Of a stretch of 64,000 nucleotides of DNA, positions 18,111-27,080 are shown in pieces. The DNA lies in assembly GCA_900473805.1 (NCBI GenBank), contig UCMS01000011.1:124001-188000 (forward strand), given 5' to 3'. The notes beneath the pieces are model-generated. The model was not told the origin of the DNA, made no database searches, and worked only from the letters and a program-made list of their open reading frames with translations. The position numbers and the translations under genes were made by a program. Source of the stretch: Hyphomicrobiales bacterium (GTDB lineage Bacteria > Pseudomonadota > Alphaproteobacteria > Rhizobiales > Rhizobiaceae). Position 1 is the first letter of the stretch. Each line of letters starts with the position of its first letter.

Positions 18111-18998
18111 TCAGGCAAGCCGCGCCAGAGCGATCTCATCGGTGCCGGTGAGCTCGGCAAAATGCGCGAGCATGCGCTGCGCATCCGGCACCAGTCCGGT
18201 AAACAGGCCAAAGGCCCCGACGGCCTGGAAGACCGCCATCCCGCCGCCATTGGCGACCCGGCAGCCACGCCGCCGCGCGGCCTGCAACAGGGCGGTCTCC
18301 AGCGGGAAATAGACGATTTCCGCCACCCAAAGCGGCGGATTCAGCAGCTCGGCGGACAGTGGCAGACCAGGATACTTGTCCATGCCCATTGGGGTCGCGT
18401 GGACAAGACCGCTGGCCGATGCCATGGCGCTTTCGAGATCACTGCCGGCAATGACGCGAGCCTCTGGAAACAGCTTGGCCATGTCAGAGGCGAGTTCGCG
18501 GGAGCGGTCCGCATCGATATCGAAGATGGTGAGCTTGCTTGCGCCCATCTGGAGCACGGCGAAGGCGGTTGCCGCCCCGGCGCCACCTGCGCCAATCTGA
18601 ACGACGTAGGAAAGATCCGCATCCGGCAACTGCCGACGCAACCCTTCGGCAAAACCGGACCAGTCCGTATTGTGACCGATGCGCTTGCCGTCCGTGAGGA
18701 CGACCGTGTTGACAGCGCCGAGACGCCGGGCGTCATCTGAAACCTCGGTCAAAAGCGGCAGCACCCGCTGCTTGCAGGGATAGGTGATGTTGAGCCCGCA
18801 AAAGCCCCGCGCTTCGGCCTCCGAAATCAGGGCTTCAAGATCGTCGGGGGTCTTCTTCAGCTCGTTGAGATTGATGAGCTCGTAGGCGTAGGCTAGGCCA
18901 TGAGCAGCGCCTTCACGCATATGCATGGCCGGGGTGAGCGAACGCTGGATGCCAAAGCCAATCAGTCCGGCTCTTGCCTCTTTGCGCTGCTGCGTCAT
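18111..18998 (-). CDS. shikimate/quinate dehydrogenase (AroE family, probably NAD-type)
   Basis: AroE-family oxidoreductase, 295 residues. It has the substrate site SLTPAMH, catalytic Lys in NITYPCKQ, GHNTDWSGF and the nucleotide-binding glycines GAGGAGAATA. After the second beta strand it reads FDIDADR instead of the NRT.R pocket of NADP-specific AroE, which suggests NAD use and a catabolic role. The start at 18998 follows GGGGAG. It is the first gene of the TRAP-aroQ-dehydratase operon, divergent from a TetR regulator across a 14-bp palindrome. It oxidises shikimate or quinate to the 3-dehydro compound. Confidence 0.9.
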   Translation of the reverse strand: MTQQRKEARAGLIGFGIQRSLTPAMHMREGAAHGLAYAYELINLNELKKTPDDLEALISEAEARGFCGLNITYPCKQRVLPLLTEVSDDARRLGAVNTVVLTDGKRIGHNTDWSGFAEGLRRQLPDADLSYVVQIGAGGAGAATAFAVLQMGASKLTIFDIDADRSRELASDMAKLFPEARVIAGSDLESAMASASGLVHATPMGMDKYPGLPLSAELLNPPLWVAEIVYFPLETALLQAARRRGCRVANGGGMAVFQAVGAFGLFTGLVPDAQRMLAHFAELTGTDEIALARLA

Positions 18999-19069
18999 GT
19001 CCGCTCCCCTATTCGTGCATGCTGCCTTCGGCATCATGCGGCCTCCCAACCTGACAGCAGCAGTATTGT

Positions 19070-19083
19070 ACTAACTAGTTAGT
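19070..19083. promoter_or_regulatory. 14-bp perfect palindrome, probable TetR operator
   Basis: ACTAACTAGTTAGT is a perfect palindrome in the intergenic region between the divergent AroE-type operon and the TetR gene. TAACTAGTTA-like cores are typical TetR-family operators. It lies about 70 bases upstream of the dehydrogenase start and about 100 upstream of the regulator start. Operator function is inferred. Confidence 0.8.
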
Positions 19084-19186
19084 GTCAACACGGCTGAGGC
19101 TTGAAGCCGTCGTGCCGGAGTTCTATGAACAGATGGCTCGGCGCGCGGAACAGGGGACCGTGCAGGCTGACACGGGGTGGAGATGC

Positions 19187-19846
19187 ATGGCGAAGACGGC
19201 GAAGGATACGCGCAGGAACGATCCTGAACGAACCAGGGAGGACATTCTCGATGTGGCGACGGAGGAGTTTTCCGAGTTTGGCCTGTCGGGCGCACGCGTG
19301 GATTCAATCGCCGAGAAGACGCGTACCTCGAAGCGCATGATCTACTATTATTACGGCAGCAAGGAAGGCCTTTATCTGGCCGTTCTGGAACGCGCCTATC
19401 GGAAGATCAGGTCGCTGGAATCAGACTTGCAACTGGCCGAACTCCCGCCCGACGAAGCGCTGCGTCAGCTGATCGGCACGACCTTCGACCACGACGAACA
19501 GAATCCTGATTTCGTCCGGCTGGTCAGCATCGAAAACATTCACCACGCGATGCACATGAGACGCTCAAGCGAGATCGCCGACCTCAACGTCTCCGTCATC
19601 CGGACCATCCAGGACATCGTCGACCGCGGGCTGAGAACCGGTGTCTTCAAGCGCCGCGCCGACGCGATCGACGTGCATATGCTGATCAGCGCCTTTTGTT
19701 TCTTTCGGGTTTCGAACCGCTATACCTTCGGCACGATCTTCCAGCGAGACTTGTCGGACCCCGCCACTTACGGGCGCCACAAGATGATGATCACAGATGC
19801 GGTGCTCAGCTACCTGCAGTCGAATGATAATGATCACAGCGCATAG
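19187..19846 (+). CDS. TetR-family regulator of the quinate/shikimate operon
   Basis: TetR/AcrR repressor, 219 residues. The N-terminal helix-turn-helix is clear (ILDVATEEFSEFGLSGARVD, then EKTRTSKRMIYYYYGSKEGL). The C-terminal ligand domain contains HDEQNPDFVRLVSIENIHHA. I choose ATG 19187 because it follows GGTGGAG; an upstream GTG-type extension would run into the operator. Divergent from the dehydrogenase-TRAP operon, it most likely senses quinate, shikimate or protocatechuate. A remnant of an RND efflux gene lies downstream but on the opposite strand. Confidence 0.9.
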   Translation: MAKTAKDTRRNDPERTREDILDVATEEFSEFGLSGARVDSIAEKTRTSKRMIYYYYGSKEGLYLAVLERAYRKIRSLESDLQLAELPPDEALRQLIGTTFDHDEQNPDFVRLVSIENIHHAMHMRRSSEIADLNVSVIRTIQDIVDRGLRTGVFKRRADAIDVHMLISAFCFFRVSNRYTFGTIFQRDLSDPATYGRHKMMITDAVLSYLQSNDNDHSA

Positions 19847-19894
19847 TTCAGAGAAAAGACTGCGCTAGGCGACCAGCGGCGCGATGATGGGCGT

Positions 19895-20135
19895 CCTGGT
19901 CGCAAAAACAGAACCACGAGCATCGTTTCGGAAACAATTCCGCCCCACGTTAGGTTCGCGTTCTTCGTTTCGGAACTCGCACCAGACGCAATGACCGGCG
20001 GCATCGCGCCCAGCGTCAACGCGACCGAAATCATGACGACGCGGCACAGACGTAGGCGTGACGCTTCGACGACCGCGTCAGTGGGACAGCCCCATCCCTC
20101 TTGGTTTTGCGCGCGAGCTTGACGAACACCGTCTG
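19895..20135 (-). pseudogene. RND efflux transporter C-terminal remnant (frameshifted)
   Basis: Two minus-strand frames together spell the C-terminal part of an RND inner-membrane pump. About 20135-20080 reads VFVKLARKTKRDGAVPLT in one frame. About 20079-19897 continues in another frame as DAVVEASRLRL, MISVALTLGAMPPVIASGA and GGIVSETMLVVLFL. Intact RND proteins have this order without a break, in the form DAVVEAARLRLRPILMTS followed by LGVLPLVIASGAG. No upstream part of the roughly 1000-residue gene is present. It is therefore a truncated, frameshifted relic that fills most of the gap between the TetR gene and the DapA-type gene. Confidence 0.7.
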
Positions 20136-20229
20136 CCACCTGTCCAGACTCTGGAACCGCACGCGCTCCAGCATCGCGGTTACGGCGCAACGGCGATACG
20201 GAAGAAGGTGCCTGTTTGCGACGAAGCAA

Positions 20230-21120
20230 TCAGCCGCTGACGGCGACCCCATAACGGTGAAGGATTTCGGCAATTTTCGCGTCCTGTTCCGGATCAGGCA
20301 GGAGCGCCGGCTGTCGGCTGGCACCGACGGTCGCATCCTGCAGATAAAGAGCGCGCTTCACCATGGCCGGCGCAAAACCGAGAGCATAGAGATCGGTGCG
20401 AAAGGCCGTGAAAATTGCCTGCTGGCGCTCGGCTTCCGCAATGTCACCGCTGTTGTAACCCCTGAGAATGCCGGCCAAGACATCCGGAAGAGCGTTCCCG
20501 AGGCCGGAGATGCAACCGGCAGCGCCGTTCTGCAGCGCCCAGAGCACCAGATGGTCGGGGCCGGAATAGACATCGAAGCCAGGCATGTCGCGAGAGACAG
20601 CGAGATAGGCGTCCAGCGTCTCCTTGGCGCCGCCCGAGTCCTTGATGCCGGCGATATTACCGTGAGCGGCGAGCTTGCGGGCCGTGTCGGGCTCGATGTG
20701 GTTCTGGGTACGGGCCGGGATATCGTAGAGATAGATCGGGGTCTTGACGGCATCGGCAACCGTTGAGAAATGCCTGACGAGGCCATCCTGGGTGCAGGCG
20801 ATGAAGAAGGGCGTGATGACCGCGATCGCGGTCACGCCGATCCGGTCGAATTCTCTCGCGAGCTTGATCGTCTCGAAAGTGGCGGGCATGCCGGCATTGA
20901 CGATGACATCGACCCTGCCGCCGACCTCGTCTACCACAGCTTCCGCAAGCGTCACCTTTTCCTCGAAGGTCAGCGCGCTGAAATCACCATTGGTGCCGGC
21001 ACACATGATGTTGTTGCCGGCTGCCACCTGACGGCGCACCTGCGCGCGCGTGGCTTCGAAATTGATCGTCTCGTCCTCGTTGAAACAGGTGACGAGCGCG
21101 ACGAAGGCCTTTTTCGACAT
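20230..21120 (-). CDS. DapA/NanA-family aldolase (dihydrodipicolinate synthase-like)
   Basis: Class I pyruvate-type aldolase of 296 residues. The Schiff-base Lys lies in IAGIKDSGG, the catalytic Tyr in IYLYDIPART, and the GTNGDFSALTFEEK loop replaces the GTTGE motif. It sits at the end of a dipeptide-type ABC importer operon, not with lysine genes. It is therefore more likely a catabolic 2-keto-3-deoxy acid aldolase or N-acetylneuraminate lyase relative than true DapA. Products would be pyruvate plus an aldehyde. The start follows GGAGAA. Linked divergently to a BNR/sialidase-like gene, which makes a sialic-acid-like sugar acid one possible substrate. Confidence 0.85.
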   Translation of the reverse strand: MSKKAFVALVTCFNEDETINFEATRAQVRRQVAAGNNIMCAGTNGDFSALTFEEKVTLAEAVVDEVGGRVDVIVNAGMPATFETIKLAREFDRIGVTAIAVITPFFIACTQDGLVRHFSTVADAVKTPIYLYDIPARTQNHIEPDTARKLAAHGNIAGIKDSGGAKETLDAYLAVSRDMPGFDVYSGPDHLVLWALQNGAAGCISGLGNALPDVLAGILRGYNSGDIAEAERQQAIFTAFRTDLYALGFAPAMVKRALYLQDATVGASRQPALLPDPEQDAKIAEILHRYGVAVSG

Positions 21121-21146
21121 GGTGGTGTTCTCCGGAATTGTCTGAC

Positions 21147-22766
21147 TTAGGAGGCGCGGCTGAGACGCGTGGCTCGGTTCTGCGCCTGCACATCGGGGTC
21201 GGGATCGAGCCCGGCGGCGAGCAGCGCCTGGGTATAGGCTTGCTTCGGGGTCTCGAAGATCTCGCGTACGGTTCCGAGCTCCACCACTTCGCCCTTCTGC
21301 ATGACCATCACATGGTCCGCAAAGTCGCGCACGACGGGCAGATCATGGGCGATGAAGATGAAGGCGATGCCCATCTCCTTGCGCAGCTTGTCGAGGAGCG
21401 CGATCACCTGCGCCTGGACCGAAACGTCGAGCGCAGACACGGCCTCATCGCAGATGATCAGTTGCGGCTCGAGCGCGAGCGCCCGGGCAATCGCGATACG
21501 CTGGCGCTGGCCGCCGGAAAACTGGTGTGGATAGCGGCCCATGTGCTCCGGCCCGAGCCCGACCTGGGTCAAAAGCTCGGCGACGCGATCTCGCCACCTG
21601 GCCCTCGGCAGGATGTCCGGGTGGATGACCCAGGCTTCCGAGATCAGCTGGTAAACGGTCATGCGCGGATTGAGCGACTGGGTTGGATCCTGAAAGACCA
21701 TCTGCAGGTCGCGGCGCAGTTTGTAGAGTTCGGCCGGGGAGAGCTGGAAAAGGTCCCTACCCTTCCAGAGGGCAGCTCCAGAATCCGGCTCGTCGAGGCG
21801 AAGCAGAATGCGCGCGAGCGTCGATTTGCCGGAACCGCTTTCCCCGACGACGGCCATCGTCTCGCCCGCGAGAAGGTCGAAAGAAACGCCTTTGAGCGCC
21901 TTAAAGGCACCGTAACTCTTGCGCACGTCCCGCACGCTCAAGACCGGCTCGGCACCCTTCAGCGGCTCGTGCATCTCGCCCTTGCCGGGTGCCGCCGCGA
22001 TCAGCTTCCTCGTATAGGGATGTTGCGGGTTCTTGTAGACTTCGCGCACCGTGCCGGCCTCGACCAGAACGCCCTTTTCCATCACCACGACACGGTCCGC
22101 GATCTCGGCGACGACGCCGAGATCGTGTGTGATGATGAGAACGGCCATCCCGGTCTCGCGCTGCAGCTCCTTGAGAAGCGCCAGCACTTCGGCCTGCACG
22201 GTAACGTCGAGCGCAGTGGTCGGCTCATCCGCAATCAGGAGATCGGGACGCAACGCCAGCGCCATCGCGATCATCACGCGCTGGCGCTGACCACCTGAGA
22301 ATTCATGCGGGTATTTGTTCAGCGCATGAGCCGGATCGGGGATTCCGACGCGGCCGAGAAGGCGAAGGGCCTCCGACTGGGCTGTCGTATTGTCGGTGCC
22401 ATGCGTGGTCAGCGCCTCTCGGATCTGCCAGCCGACCGTATAGACCGGATTGAGATGGCTGAGCGGGTCCTGAAAGATCATCGCAATCTTGCGACCATTG
22501 ATCTCACGCCGCTCCGCGAGTGGCATCTTCAGAAGGTCGGCGCCGTCGAGCAGGATTTCGCCCGAGCTGATGCGCCCGGGCGGCATGTCGATGAGGTTCA
22601 TGATCGCCGACGATGAGACCGACTTGCCCGACCCACTCTCGCCGAGGATCGCGAGCGTCTCGCCGCGATCGAGATGATAGGACATGTCGCGCACGGCTTT
22701 GACCACGCCGACGGCCGTATGGAACTCGACAGAAAGGTTGCGGACTTCGAGAAGGTGGTCAGCCAT
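21147..22766 (-). CDS. dipeptide/oligopeptide-type ABC ATPase, DppD-DppF fusion
   Basis: 539 residues with two complete ATPase domains. Domain 1 has [11 protein letters not shown] and [15 protein letters not shown]. Domain 2 (from about residue 280) has [15 protein letters not shown] and [20 protein letters not shown]. Each domain ends with the oligopeptide/dipeptide C-terminal extension ([26 protein letters not shown]). It powers the DppB/DppC-like permeases encoded just upstream, and its start overlaps the DppC-like stop by 8 bp. In this family ligands include peptides, but also sugars, opines and sialic acid-like compounds. Confidence 0.95.
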   Translation of the reverse strand: MADHLLEVRNLSVEFHTAVGVVKAVRDMSYHLDRGETLAILGESGSGKSVSSSAIMNLIDMPPGRISSGEILLDGADLLKMPLAERREINGRKIAMIFQDPLSHLNPVYTVGWQIREALTTHGTDNTTAQSEALRLLGRVGIPDPAHALNKYPHEFSGGQRQRVMIAMALALRPDLLIADEPTTALDVTVQAEVLALLKELQRETGMAVLIITHDLGVVAEIADRVVVMEKGVLVEAGTVREVYKNPQHPYTRKLIAAAPGKGEMHEPLKGAEPVLSVRDVRKSYGAFKALKGVSFDLLAGETMAVVGESGSGKSTLARILLRLDEPDSGAALWKGRDLFQLSPAELYKLRRDLQMVFQDPTQSLNPRMTVYQLISEAWVIHPDILPRARWRDRVAELLTQVGLGPEHMGRYPHQFSGGQRQRIAIARALALEPQLIICDEAVSALDVSVQAQVIALLDKLRKEMGIAFIFIAHDLPVVRDFADHVMVMQKGEVVELGTVREIFETPKQAYTQALLAAGLDPDPDVQAQNRATRLSRAS

Positions 22767-23676
22767 GCTTGGACCCTTTCATTTCCAGACGCCAGCGCTG
22801 CACCGGATCGAGCGCAATCCGCATCCAGTTCGAGAGAAGGTTCAGCGACATCGTCGTCAGGATGATCGCGAGGCCCGGCCAGAAGGAAAGCCACCAGGCA
22901 TTGGTCAGATACTGCCGTCCCTGGCTGATCATCAGGCCCCAGGTGATCTCCGGCGGCTGAATGCCGATGCCGAGGAAGGAAAGCGCGCTTTCGGCCAGCA
23001 TGACATAGGCAAAATCGAGCGTTGCCAGCGTGGTGAGCGTGGGGAGAACCACCGGCAGGATATGCCGGAAGAGAATGCGTTTGCTCGATGCTCCCATGAC
23101 GCGGGCGGCCTGGACGAACATGCGTTCGCGGATCTCCAGCACCTCCGCTCGCGTGGTGCGCAGATAGACGGGGATGCGCGTGATCGCGAGCACCATCATG
23201 AGGTTCAGGATCGACGAACCGAGGATGTAGAGCACGATCACGGCGATCAACAGCGACGGGAAGGACATGATGACGTCGGCCAGCCGCATGATGATCTGAC
23301 TGACCCGCGGCGAAGAAAAACCAGCGATCAGGCCGAGAAGCGTGCCGGTGATGGCCGATATCAGCACGGCACCGGCGGCAACCATGACGGTGTTCTGGGT
23401 GGCGACGATGATGCGCGCGAGCAGCGGACGACCAAGCGCATCGGCGCCCATCCACCAGACCCAGGCCTTCTCGAAATCGAACGGGGCGGCGTTTCGCCCG
23501 CGCAGGTTCTGCTTGGTGGCAAGATCGCCAAGCCAACTCGGACCGATGATCGCCATGACCACGATGACGATCAGGAAGATTGCCGCGCAGAGGGCAAACT
23601 TGTCGGCCATCAGCATGCGGAACATGCGCTTTGCCGCATGGGGCTCATCAATCAAGGCAGTTGCTTCGATAGACAT
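22759..23676 (-). CDS. dipeptide-type ABC permease (DppC-like)
   Basis: Permease of about 305 residues with N-terminal helix, periplasmic domain (HPF-like segment AAPFDFEKAWVWWMGADALGR) and the LGTD-equivalent MGADALGRPLLARI. The EAA loop is MFVQAARVMGASSKRILFRH. The start at 23676 (MSIEATA) follows GAGGAGG at good spacing. It lies 10 bp after the DppB-like gene and overlaps the ATPase gene by 8 bp. Confidence 0.94.
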   Translation of the reverse strand: MSIEATALIDEPHAAKRMFRMLMADKFALCAAIFLIVIVVMAIIGPSWLGDLATKQNLRGRNAAPFDFEKAWVWWMGADALGRPLLARIIVATQNTVMVAAGAVLISAITGTLLGLIAGFSSPRVSQIIMRLADVIMSFPSLLIAVIVLYILGSSILNLMMVLAITRIPVYLRTTRAEVLEIRERMFVQAARVMGASSKRILFRHILPVVLPTLTTLATLDFAYVMLAESALSFLGIGIQPPEITWGLMISQGRQYLTNAWWLSFWPGLAIILTTMSLNLLSNWMRIALDPVQRWRLEMKGSKHG

Positions 23677-23686
23677 GTCCGCCTCC

Positions 23687-24601
23687 TCAGTTCCGGATAC
23701 GCGGATCGAGCAGCGCATAGGCGAGGTCGATCAGCAGGTTCATGAGGAAGATGGCAAGCGCCGTCACAAGGATCGCCGCCAAGACCACGTTGAAGTCGCG
23801 TTGCAGGATGGAATCGATCATCAGCTTGCCCACGCCGGGAAAGCCGAAGATGGTCTCGATGATCACGGCCCCGTTGAGAAGGCTGGCGGCCTGGTCGCCG
23901 ATAACAGTGATGACCGGGAGCATGGCGTTGCGCAGCGCGTGGACAAAGATGATCGGGGTCGATTTCACCCCCTTGGCCCGCGCAGTTTTGACATAGGCAG
24001 ATGACAGCGCAGAAATCATCGACCCGCGCACAACCTGAACGATGATGCCGAAGGGCCTGACGAAGAGGACGGATATCGGCAGGATCCAATGCCAGATGGT
24101 GCCGGTGCCCGATGTCGGCAGCCAGGACAGGTTCACTGCGAAAATGACGATCGCGACGATGGCCAGCCAGAAATCAGGGACCGAGGCTCCTACGAGCGAA
24201 ACGATGGACGAGAAGCGGTCGAAGAAACCGCCGGCACGGAAGGCGGCGAGTGAACCGACAACGATGGCGGCGGCCGTGACGAGGCTCATGGTGATCACCG
24301 CCAGCCACAGCGTCCACACGAAAGCTTCCAGCACGACGTCCAGGGCCGGCCGCGCCTTGCGGAGGGACTCACCCAGATCCCCGGTTGCCACGTCGGCGAC
24401 GTAATGACCGAACTGCACCAGAAGTGGATCATTCAGACCATGCAGTTCCCGGAACTGGTTCTTCATCTCCTCCGAAGCTTCGACCGGCAGGAAGAGAGCC
24501 GCCGGGTCGCCGGTCAGACGGGAGAGGAAGAAGACCATGACGACGAGCCCGATCAACGAGATCAGACTGGCCACGGCGCGTTTTCGGATGAAGCTCAGCA
24601 T
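23687..24601 (-). CDS. dipeptide-type ABC permease (DppB-like)
   Basis: Permease of 304 residues with the characteristic N-terminal helix (LSFIRKRAVASLISLIGLVV), the FLSRLTGDPAALF segment and the EAA loop SAYVKTARAKGVKSTPIIFVHA. The C-terminus is typical (LIDLAYALLDPRIRN). It follows the binding protein after an 80-bp gap that contains two hairpins. Confidence 0.94.
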   Translation of the reverse strand: MLSFIRKRAVASLISLIGLVVMVFFLSRLTGDPAALFLPVEASEEMKNQFRELHGLNDPLLVQFGHYVADVATGDLGESLRKARPALDVVLEAFVWTLWLAVITMSLVTAAAIVVGSLAAFRAGGFFDRFSSIVSLVGASVPDFWLAIVAIVIFAVNLSWLPTSGTGTIWHWILPISVLFVRPFGIIVQVVRGSMISALSSAYVKTARAKGVKSTPIIFVHALRNAMLPVITVIGDQAASLLNGAVIIETIFGFPGVGKLMIDSILQRDFNVVLAAILVTALAIFLMNLLIDLAYALLDPRIRN

Positions 24602-24620
24602 GGCACCCTCGGAGAAAACG

Positions 24621-24645
24621 ATGCGGCGGGATCATCCCGCCGCAT
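24621..24645 (-). promoter_or_regulatory. intergenic hairpin 1 after binding-protein gene
   Basis: A perfect 10-bp stem (24621-24630 with 24636-24645) with a 5-base loop ATCAT lies between the binding-protein and DppB-like genes. A second hairpin lies closer to the binding-protein stop. Stabilising or attenuating function is inferred. Confidence 0.7.
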
Positions 24646-24658
24646 GACTTGCGTTGCG

Positions 24659-24677
24659 CGGGCGGCGATGCCGCCCG
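24659..24677 (-). promoter_or_regulatory. intergenic hairpin 2 after binding-protein gene
   Basis: A perfect 8-bp GC stem (24659-24666 with 24670-24677) closes a GAT loop and begins 4 bases after the binding-protein stop codon on the minus strand. Together with the hairpin at 24621-24645 it forms a tandem structure. The role in differential mRNA stability is inferred. Confidence 0.65.
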
Positions 24678-24681
24678 GTAG

Positions 24682-26181
24682 TTACTTTATCTTGATCTCG
24701 GACAGCTGGAGCATGGAATTCGTCGCCATGGTCGGCTTGAAGTCCAGACGCTCGGAGACACGCGAGAAACCAACCATGTGGAAGAGAAGCACATCGGCGA
24801 CGACATCGTCATGCAGATAAGCGATCAGCTCAGACCAGAGCTTCGCGCGCTCGTCGCCGACGGCAGCCGACGCACGCTTGATCAGGTCATCGACCTTCGG
24901 ATCGGAGAAGCCCGACTGAGTCCCATCAGTCGCATACTTGAAGAACATCGAGAAGGACGGATCGCCCTTCGAGTTGTCGTGCATGGCAGCAACAAGCTGC
25001 GGACCGCGGCCCTCGGCGAAGGGCTTCGAGTAATACTGCTCGTGCTCGGCGACTTCCACGAACTTGAGGTCAACCTTGAGGCCGACTTCCTGCAGCTGCT
25101 GCTGGATGGCTTCCATGATTTCGGTGACGTTCGGGAAATTGGCCGAACGGGCGATGATGGTGATCGGGGTATCGACCTTCACGCCGTCAGCCTTGGCTTC
25201 CTCGATCAGCTTCTTGGCTGCCTCGGGATCATAGGCCGGCACCTTCACGTCCTTGTTCCAGCCGAGTGTCGGCGGCGGCACGATGGCGGTGGCCAGCAGG
25301 GCGCTGTCCGGCAACAGCGTCCCGAGGAAGGCCTGGCGATCGATCGCAAGGTTCAGCGCCCGGCGGATCCGGACATCGTTCAGCGGCTCGATGTTGTGAT
25401 CGATGCGCAGATAGACGGTTTCACTGTCAAGATAGGAGAAGTCGGTTGCCGGATTGGTGGCCTCGACCTGAGAAATCGACGGCGAAAGATCGGCCTCGCC
25501 GGCCTGAACCATCGCGGCGCGGACAGCAGGATCGGCGCGGAACAGGTAGGTCGCTTCGGTCACTTCCGGCTTCGCACCCCAGTAGTCGTCGCGGCTGGTC
25601 AGAACGATCTGCTGGCCGGGCGTCCAGTTGGACAGCTTGTAAGGGCCGGTACCGACAGGTTCGCGGACGAATTCGAGCGGCGTTTCCTCGGGAACGATGG
25701 TCACCAGCGTGAGCAGCAAAGGCAGGATCGGCTGAACCGGATCAGCCTTGAAATCCACCGTGTAGTCGTCGACCACGGTCGGGGTCACCGTCATGCCGCC
25801 GAAGTAGCGACGCGACTCGCAGGTGTTCTTGTCACTCATGATGCGGTCAAAGCTGTGCTTGACGTCCTTGGCATCAAAACCCGTGCCGTCGGAGAACTTC
25901 ACGCCCTGGCGGAGATGGAAGCGCCAGCTACCGTCGGCATTCTGCTCCCACTTCTCAGCGAGACGGGGCTGAACACCGGTGCCGCCACGGATGTCGAGTT
26001 CCGTCAGCGTCTCGCTGACATTCTCCATGATGATGCGGCCGATATTCGAGCGCGTCGCCATGCAGGGCTCGAGCAGGTCGGCCTCTTCGGCAAGCACCAC
26101 TTTGATCGGACCGGATCCGGCATAAACAGGCGATAGGGACGTGCCCATGACCAGGGCACACAACAATGCAGTCTTTCTCAT
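24682..26181 (-). CDS. dipeptide-type ABC substrate-binding protein (SBP_bac_5)
   Basis: Periplasmic binding protein of about 499 residues with a signal peptide (RKTALLCALVMGTSLSPVYA). It has family 5 motifs: LAEKWEQNADGSWRFHLRQ, VKFSDGTGFDAKDVKHSFDR and RRALNLAIDRQAFL. ATG 26181 is favoured because GGGAGGAG then sits 8 bases away; ATG 26187 is too close to it. It is the probable high-affinity receptor of the importer for the DapA/BNR catabolic cluster. The ligand could be a peptide, a sugar acid or an amino sugar. Confidence 0.93.
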   Translation of the reverse strand: MRKTALLCALVMGTSLSPVYAGSGPIKVVLAEEADLLEPCMATRSNIGRIIMENVSETLTELDIRGGTGVQPRLAEKWEQNADGSWRFHLRQGVKFSDGTGFDAKDVKHSFDRIMSDKNTCESRRYFGGMTVTPTVVDDYTVDFKADPVQPILPLLLTLVTIVPEETPLEFVREPVGTGPYKLSNWTPGQQIVLTSRDDYWGAKPEVTEATYLFRADPAVRAAMVQAGEADLSPSISQVEATNPATDFSYLDSETVYLRIDHNIEPLNDVRIRRALNLAIDRQAFLGTLLPDSALLATAIVPPPTLGWNKDVKVPAYDPEAAKKLIEEAKADGVKVDTPITIIARSANFPNVTEIMEAIQQQLQEVGLKVDLKFVEVAEHEQYYSKPFAEGRGPQLVAAMHDNSKGDPSFSMFFKYATDGTQSGFSDPKVDDLIKRASAAVGDERAKLWSELIAYLHDDVVADVLLFHMVGFSRVSERLDFKPTMATNSMLQLSEIKIK

Positions 26182-26204
26182 TTCCATTCTCCTCCCAGAT
26201 GAAT

Positions 26205-27080
26205 TCAGTTTGAAGCTTTCACGCCTCTCGAGCGCGCAGCCATGAGCGCAGCGAGGCAGATCAGAACGGCACCAACCACGGTCGTCAGGGCGATGGTTTC
26301 ATTGAACAAGGCAAAACCACCGAGCGCCACGAGGGGCAGCCGCAGAAAGTCGACTGGCGCGACGACACTTGCGGGGGCAAGCGACATGGCATGGGTCATC
26401 AGACCCATGCAGCTTGTGCCAACCACGCCCTGAAGGGCCAGCAATGCCAGCTCCCGATTTCCGGGCACGGCAAAAAAGGGCACAGCCATCACAAGCGATA
26501 TCGGCACGGTGAGCAGCAGGTTCCACACGACAAGGGTCGACGTCGCGTCGCCGCGTGACATTGATTTCAGGATCAACTGGATACCGGCCTGCAGAAATGC
26601 ACCGACGAGAGCGAGACCGATGGCCAGCGTGAAACCCGAGGCAGATGGACCGACAACGATCATCGCCCCTGAAAAACCAACCAGCACTGCACAAAACATG
26701 GCAAGCCCCGGCCTTTCGCCGAGCACAAAGGCAGCCCCGAGCACGACGAAGATCGGCGACATGAAGGCGATGGCCGTCACATCCGCCAGCGGCCCCATGC
26801 TGAACGCAGCGAAAAAGGCAACCATCGCCAAGAGCTTGAACAAAGCCCGCAAAGCATGCTGACCAAGCCTAAAACTCGAAATAAGCACCCGCGGCCTCAG
26901 AGCCAGGAAAGGCAGCACAAGAACGACGCCAAAAAGAGCCCGGAAAAACGCGATGACAAACGGATGGACGGCGCCATCAAGGGCACGCACGATCACGGCG
27001 TCGGATGCCGCGAGTGCAGCAGCTCCGATCGCGAAGAGCACTGCTGCGGAAACCCGTTCGCGCCTCTCTTCACATTGCAT
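26205..27080 (-). CDS. EamA/DMT-family membrane transporter
   Basis: Ten-helix drug/metabolite-type transporter, about 291 residues, with the two EamA repeats visible as GAAALAASDAVIVRALDG and GVVGTSCMGLMTHAMSLAP. The second half carries PVDFLRLPLVALGGFALFNE. The start at 27080 follows GGGAGG. It is the first gene of the minus-strand operon, 23 bp before the binding protein, and is divergent from the BNR gene. It may export an intermediate or provide a second route for the substrate. The direction of transport is unknown. Confidence 0.85.
   Translation of the reverse strand: MQCEERRERVSAAVLFAIGAAALAASDAVIVRALDGAVHPFVIAFFRALFGVVLVLPFLALRPRVLISSFRLGQHALRALFKLLAMVAFFAAFSMGPLADVTAIAFMSPIFVVLGAAFVLGERPGLAMFCAVLVGFSGAMIVVGPSASGFTLAIGLALVGAFLQAGIQLILKSMSRGDATSTLVVWNLLLTVPISLVMAVPFFAVPGNRELALLALQGVVGTSCMGLMTHAMSLAPASVVAPVDFLRLPLVALGGFALFNETIALTTVVGAVLICLAALMAARSRGVKASN

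Noticed and set aside
19834..20229. 131-residue minus-strand frame as an intact gene
   Set aside because: Only its second half matches RND pumps, the matching upstream segment is in another frame, and the N-terminal part is unrelated; treated as a pseudogene remnant.
21138..22298. 386-residue plus-strand open frame
   Set aside because: Antisense to the DppD-DppF ATPase fusion with two full sets of ATPase motifs.
24778..26136. 452-residue plus-strand open frame
   Set aside because: Antisense to the dipeptide-type binding protein, which has a signal peptide and a good ribosome site.
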